Shown: piece by piece, positions 58,898-64,000 of the stretch | Layout: every line of letters starts with the position of its first letter | How positions within the stretch are numbered: position 1 is the stretch's first letter | Origin: an uncultured Verrucomicrobia subdivision 3 bacterium | GTDB taxonomy: Bacteria; Verrucomicrobiota; Verrucomicrobiia; Limisphaerales; UBA11358 | DNA length: 64,000 nucleotides | Direction of reading: 5' to 3' | NCBI GenBank assembly: GCA_903865745.1 | Contig: CAIPKV010000079.1 | Location: forward strand, 1 to 64,000 | The notes under the pieces: generated by a model | The model's database searches: none | What the model saw: only the letters and a program-made list of their open reading frames with translations | Told to the model about the DNA's origin: nothing | Program-made: the position numbers and the translations under genes

Positions 58898-60439
58898 ATG
58901 GAACCGAAACGCCGCCAAAAACTCGCCACCAGCCTGCTCATCGGTGCGTGGCTGCTGGTGGTCGGCTGGCAGGTCCAGGAACATTTGAGCGTCGTTGCGG
59001 CTGCGCGGTCCGACCTCCGCAGTCGGTCGCACGAGATTGCCGGCACCCTCAGTGCCGTCACCCGCGCACTCAGTTTTCGCGGTGCTGTATTTCAGGAACG
59101 CCTCGACCCCGTCCTCAAGGAACTCGTCAACAACCGCGCCAATGCGCTGGTTAAATTGATTTACGTCGGCTTGCTCAACACCGACGGCGACCCGGTGACG
59201 GCGGCCGGCGACACCAATTTATTTTCTCGCGAAATTCCGGCCAGCGGTGAACTCTGGTCCGACAGCTATGCCACCTTCGTCTTGCCCGTTGAAGGTGCGA
59301 GTGTCAGTCCCGAGGGCGTGACCAACAATCCCACGGTCGTGCTGCCCCCGTTTCGTAATTTTACCAATGGCGAACCGCGCAGCCGTGATTTTTCGCGTCG
59401 CGAACCGCGTCCCGATGAAACTAATTTCGTCGCCGCCAAATTCCCGTTTCCGTTTACGAATGCCGCCGGCCAGATTGAAACCCCTCCACCGCCGCCCGAG
59501 GGCGGCGACCGTCCGCGCGGCGGCAATCATCGTCCGCCGTGGATGCGCGGGATGACTGATGCCGAGTTCAAGGCGCTCGCCGCCAAGCGCGAGTTGCATG
59601 GTCTCGTCCTCGCCATGTCCACCGACAATTACCGCGCGCTCTGCGTTCACGATGTCTGGCTGCGCGGCGTCATCGTGTTCTTTGCCGGCATCTCCGCGCT
59701 CGGGGCCGGGCTCGCGTGGCGCAATTTGCGGCGCACTTCCGATTTGCAAATCCGCCTCGTACGCGCCAGCGAACTGAATTCGCATCTCAAGGAAATGAAC
59801 CTCGCCGCCGCCGGCCTCGCACACGAGACGCGCAATCCGCTTAACCTCATTCGCGGCCAGGCGCAGATGATTGCGCGGTTGCCCGACGCTTCGCCCGATG
59901 TGCGCGACAAATCCAAAATCATTGTGGACGAGACCGACAAGGTCACCGCGCAGCTCACCGAGTTTATCAACTACTCGCGGCCGCGCGAAGTACGTCGCAC
60001 GAAGATTGCGCTCACCGCTGCCTGCTCGGAAATCACCCGCACACTCGCCTACGACATTGGTGAAAAGAAACTTCATGTGGAAGTCACCGGCGACCCGCTG
60101 GCGATTGAGGCCGACGAGCAATTATTGCGACAAGTCTTGTTCAATCTGCTCATCAACGCCACGCAAGCTGTAGATGATGGCGGACAGATTAAAATTGAAG
60201 TGCGTCGCGCCAGCGCCACCGAGGCGATTTTGGAAGTGCGCGACGACGGCCACGGCGTGGCGTCCGAGAATCGTCAGGAGATTTTCAAGCCGTATTTCAC
60301 GACCCACCAGAAAGGGACCGGCCTCGGCCTTGCCGTTGTGTCGCAGATTGTGCTCGCGCACGGCTGGGAAATCGTCTGTCTCCCGAACGAGCCCAAGGGT
60401 ACGATCTTCCGCCTAATACATCTGAAAATTGCCTCCTGA
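58898..60439 (+). CDS. Sensor histidine kinase (NtrB-type catalytic core), orphan
   Basis: A 513-residue inner-membrane kinase with a first membrane helix (LLIGAWLLVVGWQV), a periplasmic domain of about 210 residues rich in Pro and Arg, and a second helix (VIVFFAGISALGAGLAW). Dimerisation/phosphoacceptor motif LAHETRNPLNLIRG follows with His309. The ATPase N box (NLLINATQAV), G1 (DDGHGV), F (FKPYFTT) and G2 (GTGLGLAVV) boxes are intact. It starts about 40 bases after the secretin gene, so it may be co-transcribed with the secretion operon. No response regulator gene is adjacent. Confidence 0.9.
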   Translation: MEPKRRQKLATSLLIGAWLLVVGWQVQEHLSVVAAARSDLRSRSHEIAGTLSAVTRALSFRGAVFQERLDPVLKELVNNRANALVKLIYVGLLNTDGDPVTAAGDTNLFSREIPASGELWSDSYATFVLPVEGASVSPEGVTNNPTVVLPPFRNFTNGEPRSRDFSRREPRPDETNFVAAKFPFPFTNAAGQIETPPPPPEGGDRPRGGNHRPPWMRGMTDAEFKALAAKRELHGLVLAMSTDNYRALCVHDVWLRGVIVFFAGISALGAGLAWRNLRRTSDLQIRLVRASELNSHLKEMNLAAAGLAHETRNPLNLIRGQAQMIARLPDASPDVRDKSKIIVDETDKVTAQLTEFINYSRPREVRRTKIALTAACSEITRTLAYDIGEKKLHVEVTGDPLAIEADEQLLRQVLFNLLINATQAVDDGGQIKIEVRRASATEAILEVRDDGHGVASENRQEIFKPYFTTHQKGTGLGLAVVSQIVLAHGWEIVCLPNEPKGTIFRLIHLKIAS

Positions 60440-60442
60440 AAA

Positions 60443-62377
60443 TCAGCGTTGAAGGACGCGATAAAACCGGCTGGTAAAATTGGTGGTAGCCGGATCTGTG
60501 AAATTCAATTCTGTGGCAGCAGCCGTATTGGTCTCCAAGGAAACCCAGTCGGATAAATTGGTACTTGCCTGCAAAACATAAGTTTTTCCGACCAATCCCG
60601 CGACTTGCATTTGAAACGAGGTCGGGGCGGACGTTTTTAGTTTTTCGATGGCTGTAGCGGAGACGTTTGGCTTGATTCGAAGCTGGGGTGTAAAGTTTGG
60701 ATAAAGCTGGTTTTCCGGGATGACGGATTTTGCTAAATTGGTAAATATACCATTCGTCGGGCCCGCGGCGTGCGGTGCAAGAAAATTGGTGAGCCCATAA
60801 ACCGACACGGCGTATTCCGCCCCAACGTAAACTTTGCCATTGGCAATCGTCGGGACAGAAAATTTTACCGCGCCGCCGGGATTATCACGGTCGGGAATGT
60901 TTGCACTGCTATAAAGCTCCTGGGCGAGATTCGAGGCGTCGTAAGCATGCAAGATGGACGGACTACTGCTTTCATAGCCGTCGTTCTGCAACGCCCAAAC
61001 AATCCCATTTTTAGTTCCGTTCGCCGAAATACTCGGGGTTGCCCCAGGAAAACCAAATGACATGGTGCTCTGCGAAGTCGGCGTCGGATTGATTTGCGAG
61101 TTGGTAATCGCGAATGCCTTCAACACGTCCCCGACCCCCAGGTAATAAATATGTTTATTGAAATATGCCGGCGTATCGAAGCTGCCGCCGATCGCGCTTT
61201 GCAAGGTTTGCACGACCTGATTGCTGTCGGCATTGAAATGACCCATTTTATCGCGGTTCACGAGATAGATCGTTCCTTCCTTGCCGGCGCCCACCAGCAG
61301 ATGCCGGCGTGCCTTATTACCGGCTTCATCCGGCAGCAACATTAATCCGCCCGAGCCGAGATCGGCATCGGCATCACTCAAGGCTTGCTGGTTATAGGGC
61401 GTGAAATAATCAGCCAGTTTCAGCGCCTTTGTCGCAGAAAATTTCAAAAAACTATCGCCGTAACAGTTTGCCTGCGGATCAAATGTACCGTTGCCCGTTT
61501 CCGCGTAAACATTTCCGCCCGCATCACTGGCCGGTCCGCCGCCGCCCTGCCAGATGCCGCCGAGACCGCCATTCGGGGTAGTGTTGAAATAAGTATTGAT
61601 TTTCAGCGTCTTGGCCGAACAGCCAATCAACCAGCCGTGATACGGACCAATGTCGCAATGCGCCGCTGAGCCGATATAGACCACACCTTTTTCCAGCAGC
61701 AGGGCGGCGCGATTGAATTGTCGTAACGCATCGAACGGTACGTTGCCGTTGCCGTCGTTCCCGTCGCCATTGCCGGGCACACTCGCCTGAATCACGGTTG
61801 GGCCGCCAAATTTTTCTGCGCCCGTCGTTAAATCCAGCGCGTGCAGCCGATGATAAAAGGTCGTGCCATTCGTGGTGACTTCCTTCGTCTTGGCCAAGAC
61901 ATAAATCGTGCGGCTGCCCAGATCAATCACCGGCGTGCTCGTGATGCCGACTTCCGGTACGAGATCGCCGCAGCCAAGGTCATCGCTGCTAACCGTCGTG
62001 ATACCCGCCCCCGGATTGATGAAGCTCACCTGCCATAAGGGCGGCAAGTTGCTGTTCGCATCGAACGCATACACGCTGTCGTGCTCCGTGGCGACAAACA
62101 CTACGTCATGCACACCTTGATTCGGAATCTTCAACTTCGTCACCACCAGCGGCTGCGCATATACGTAGCCATCCACCGCCTGGGTGAACAATTTGCCGAA
62201 GTTTCCCGAACTCACATTCGTGGGTGTCAGAATCGATTCTTTCAGATTCTGGCCGGTGCGGGCGTTATCGTTGTGATACGTCAGGACATTCACACCCGTC
62301 GCTGCGTCTGCCGCTTGCATCAGCAGGCAAACGAGGAAAGCTGGCCGTAGCCAATTAATAATTGTTGAAGACATCAT
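60443..62377 (-). CDS. Secreted PQQ/WD-like beta-propeller protein
   Basis: A 644-residue protein with a signal peptide (AFLVCLLMQAADA). The start ATG at 62377 follows AGGAG. Repeated blades are visible: VVFVATEHDSVYAFDANS, VYIGSAAHC, LLVGAGKEGTIYLVNRDK, GKVYVGAEYAVSVYGL. The C-terminal domain (YVLQASTNLSDWVSLETNT, then FTSRFYRV) is common at the end of secreted Verrucomicrobiota proteins and may be a sorting or adhesion module. The function of the propeller is not known; outer-surface enzyme or binding roles are possible. Confidence 0.8.
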   Translation of the reverse strand: MMSSTIINWLRPAFLVCLLMQAADAATGVNVLTYHNDNARTGQNLKESILTPTNVSSGNFGKLFTQAVDGYVYAQPLVVTKLKIPNQGVHDVVFVATEHDSVYAFDANSNLPPLWQVSFINPGAGITTVSSDDLGCGDLVPEVGITSTPVIDLGSRTIYVLAKTKEVTTNGTTFYHRLHALDLTTGAEKFGGPTVIQASVPGNGDGNDGNGNVPFDALRQFNRAALLLEKGVVYIGSAAHCDIGPYHGWLIGCSAKTLKINTYFNTTPNGGLGGIWQGGGGPASDAGGNVYAETGNGTFDPQANCYGDSFLKFSATKALKLADYFTPYNQQALSDADADLGSGGLMLLPDEAGNKARRHLLVGAGKEGTIYLVNRDKMGHFNADSNQVVQTLQSAIGGSFDTPAYFNKHIYYLGVGDVLKAFAITNSQINPTPTSQSTMSFGFPGATPSISANGTKNGIVWALQNDGYESSSPSILHAYDASNLAQELYSSANIPDRDNPGGAVKFSVPTIANGKVYVGAEYAVSVYGLTNFLAPHAAGPTNGIFTNLAKSVIPENQLYPNFTPQLRIKPNVSATAIEKLKTSAPTSFQMQVAGLVGKTYVLQASTNLSDWVSLETNTAAATELNFTDPATTNFTSRFYRVLQR

Positions 62378-62509
62378 TTACTCCTCTTTACAAATTAACC
62401 GGAATGCATCCTCACTGTCGATAAAGTTTCTGCGAACGCCTCCGCCGTCACCGCGTCCGCGCCGTCCGTTACCGGCGCAAAATGGTTTTGCGCTGTGAAC
62501 GAGGCCTTC

Positions 62510-62795
62510 TGCACCGGGAACGAGAGTGGCTGCACTGGGTTTCCGAGTCGGTGCACCAGACACGCGAGTCGCCGCACCGGATTTCCGAGTTGCTGTGCCG
62601 GATACGCGTTTCGCTGCGCCAGATTGGGGCAGGTTTTCACCGGTATGAGACCCTCTAAACCAGATACGCAACTTGCTGCGCTGGGTACGCGACTCACTGC
62701 GCTGGGTACCCGACCTGCGGCGTCGGATAGACGGGTTACTGTGACGGATACGCGACGTGCTGCGCCGGTAACGCGCGGCTCGTTGCCGTGTCCGG
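62510..62795. repeat. 21-bp-pitch degenerate tandem array C
   Basis: Units with TGCGCCGG-type cores (TGCACCGG, TGCACTGG, TGTGCCGG, TGCGCTGG, TGTGACGG) begin at 62510, 62531, 62552, 62573, 62594, 62615 and 62636. After one 1-base slip they continue at 62656, 62677, 62698, 62719, 62740, 62761 and 62782. Between the cores a GATACGCGACT-like segment recurs. It lies in the 569-base gap between the propeller gene and the truncated GH2 gene; nothing else in that gap is recognisable. Confidence 0.9.
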
Positions 62796-62946
62796 GGAGT
62801 CCGTTGCTAAGTAAAAGCGGTTTATATCCCCTGATTTGTGTCCCGAAAGCAGGTGTAAACCGGATTTAACCGGTAAAATACCTCAAATTACGACGGAAAG
62901 GCCGCCGATTCCCTAGTAGCCAGCCAGCCGGTCGGGCAGCGGTGGT

Positions 62947-64000
62947 TTAATTAGCCTTTAGCGTCCACGTGGATTCATCGTGCAGGGATTGGCCGGCGCG
63001 TTCGGCGCGGGCTTCGACCTTGTTTTCGCCGGGCTGCAAGGTGAGGTTGTGCCAGAAGAACACGCCATTGGTGCCGTCGCTGCGTTCGCCTTGGGAAACG
63101 CCATTGAGCAACAGCTCCACCTTCGCAGCGTTGGAATAAATTTTCACATCCGTCACGGCATTGGTGCGTTCGGTGAACCGCCGGTCAGTCAGGTAAAGCA
63201 CCGGCTCGTCCGACCAGTTAGCCTTGTAGAAATAAAAAGCGTCCTTCTTGATTTTGCGGTCGCGCGTGACGAGGCCCTTGTCGTTGAGCCCCGGCTGGCT
63301 GCCTTCGTGCCGGGAGCTGACGGCAAAATCAAACATACACCAGACGAAGGTGCCCCAGACAAACGGCCGCTGTTTCAGTGCCGCCCAAGCGGTCTCGTGG
63401 ACTTCGGCCTGCCACTCTTCGGGATGCCATGAGCCTTTTGGTTTTGGCTGTTTGGGATTTTGCTCGTGCTGCGTCGTGTTTGCTCCCGCGCCATATTCGC
63501 TCACACAAAAACCGCCGAACCGGCTGTCGTGGCGGCGTTGGTCCAGCGACGCGCCAAAATCATCTTTGGCTCCCCAGCCGCCATACCAGCCGGGATAAAT
63601 ATTCCAGCCGAGCAGGTCGGGGATTTTGTTCATTTGCGGTCGCGCTTGCGTCATCGTTGCCTCGATCGTGGGGCGCGTGGGGTCTTCGCCATGCGCCACA
63701 TTGACGAGGTCCTGCAACTCACGGTGCGGGTCGTCGCTGGTGCCGATTTCGTTGCTGAGACTCCAGACAAAAATGGCGGGATGATTAAGGTTCTGCCGGA
63801 TGAGGTCGAGCAACTGGTTGCGCGAGGTGTTTTCGAACTCGGGCGTGTCGTGGATGATGTTGACCTGGGGAATTTCCGCCCAGACGAGAATGCCCGCTTG
63901 GTCGCATAGGCTGTAAAAATAATCGCTATGCTGATAATGCGCGCAGCGGATGACGGTGGCGCCGATTTCTTTGAGCAGGGAAATATCCTCGTTCATGTTC
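62947..64000 (-). CDS. GH2-family beta-galactosidase/glucuronidase, 5' end outside the window
   Basis: The visible C-terminal 350 residues hold the end of a GH2 TIM barrel: GATVIRCAHYQHSDYFYSLCDQ, the acid/base motif SLSNEIG, the nucleophile segment CVSEYGAG, and the closing FVWGTFVWCMFDF strand. A DUF4982-like sandwich with VELLLNGVSQG follows. The gene continues past the right edge, so the signal peptide and N-domains are not seen. Both catalytic Glu positions are present. It is probably exported like the other GH2 in the window. Confidence 0.85.
   Translation of the reverse strand, partial: NMNEDISLLKEIGATVIRCAHYQHSDYFYSLCDQAGILVWAEIPQVNIIHDTPEFENTSRNQLLDLIRQNLNHPAIFVWSLSNEIGTSDDPHRELQDLVNVAHGEDPTRPTIEATMTQARPQMNKIPDLLGWNIYPGWYGGWGAKDDFGASLDQRRHDSRFGGFCVSEYGAGANTTQHEQNPKQPKPKGSWHPEEWQAEVHETAWAALKQRPFVWGTFVWCMFDFAVSSRHEGSQPGLNDKGLVTRDRKIKKDAFYFYKANWSDEPVLYLTDRRFTERTNAVTDVKIYSNAAKVELLLNGVSQGERSDGTNGVFFWHNLTLQPGENKVEARAERAGQSLHDESTWTLKAN

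Noticed and set aside
62378-62869. Frames on both strands across array C
   Set aside because: Repeat-derived, Arg/Gly/Cys-rich, with no start context.

Overview
The window looks like a Verrucomicrobiota chromosome (Pedosphaera/Limisphaerales-like) carrying the right-hand end of an integrated conjugative element. Lineage clues are the family content, not a marker gene: pseudopilins with a bare A-FTLVE cleavage site, a DUF4912 protein next to a GH57 branching enzyme, many secreted glycoside hydrolases, and a beta-propeller protein ending in the ASTNLSDW-type C-terminal domain common in this phylum. No rRNA or complete tRNA gene lies in the window, so the phylum call is an inference.

Region 1 (1 to about 21,663) is the mobile element. 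It enters the window inside a VirB4-type ATPase gene. A tightly coupled type IV secretion operon follows: lipoprotein, TrbJ/VirB5, a small membrane protein, VirB8, VirB9-like, VirB10, a second lipoprotein and a small soluble protein. Next come a 93-bp inverted repeat, a 1725-residue methylase-helicase fusion of the DarB kind with an overlapping second-frame ORF near its start, and an HU protein. The accessory block holds a zeta-like kinase with a small partner, a decayed hsdS tail, an OxyR-like LysR regulator, an XRE regulator and an AlpA-type DNA-binding protein. A separated TrbL/VirB6 gene, a Fic protein flanked by palindromes and a tyrosine recombinase complete it. The element ends at a 3' fragment of a tRNA gene (21,617-21,663), which I read as the right attachment site. 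Relaxase, coupling protein, VirB11 and the pilins are not visible and would have to lie to the left.

Region 2 (21.7-46.2 kb) is ordinary chromosome with a carbohydrate and envelope flavour. It holds a GT21-like glycosyltransferase, a GH42 protein whose usual catalytic acid/base Glu is Ser, an AsmA-like protein and a lone receiver domain. The DUF4912-GH57 pair and a DUF104/MazF toxin-antitoxin pair follow. A cluster of secreted GH2, GH95 and (alpha/alpha)6 glycosidases surrounds a xylulokinase gene. The minus-strand operon lpxK-lpxL-waaF-cysE makes lipid A and core and ends in a serine acetyltransferase.

Region 3 (46.4-60.4 kb) is a complete-looking type II secretion operon: a Gly-rich secreted protein, GspE, F, G, H, I, J, K, L, M, a GspC/PilP-like protein, and a secretin split into two genes (N-domains, then the barrel). 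An orphan histidine kinase follows. The secretion system is a plausible exporter for the glycosidases nearby. The window closes with a secreted beta-propeller protein and a truncated GH2 gene.

The most unusual signal is non-coding. Three intergenic stretches (about 31.1, 45.1-45.5 and 62.5-62.8 kb) are arrays of a degenerate unit repeated at a 21-bp pitch (two helical turns). Two hold exact phase over 13-17 units and the third has a single 1-bp slip. The consensus differs between arrays, but all keep a TA...CGC-type core. Two of them sit beside inverted copies of a second dispersed repeat with the core CCGCGAAATAC.
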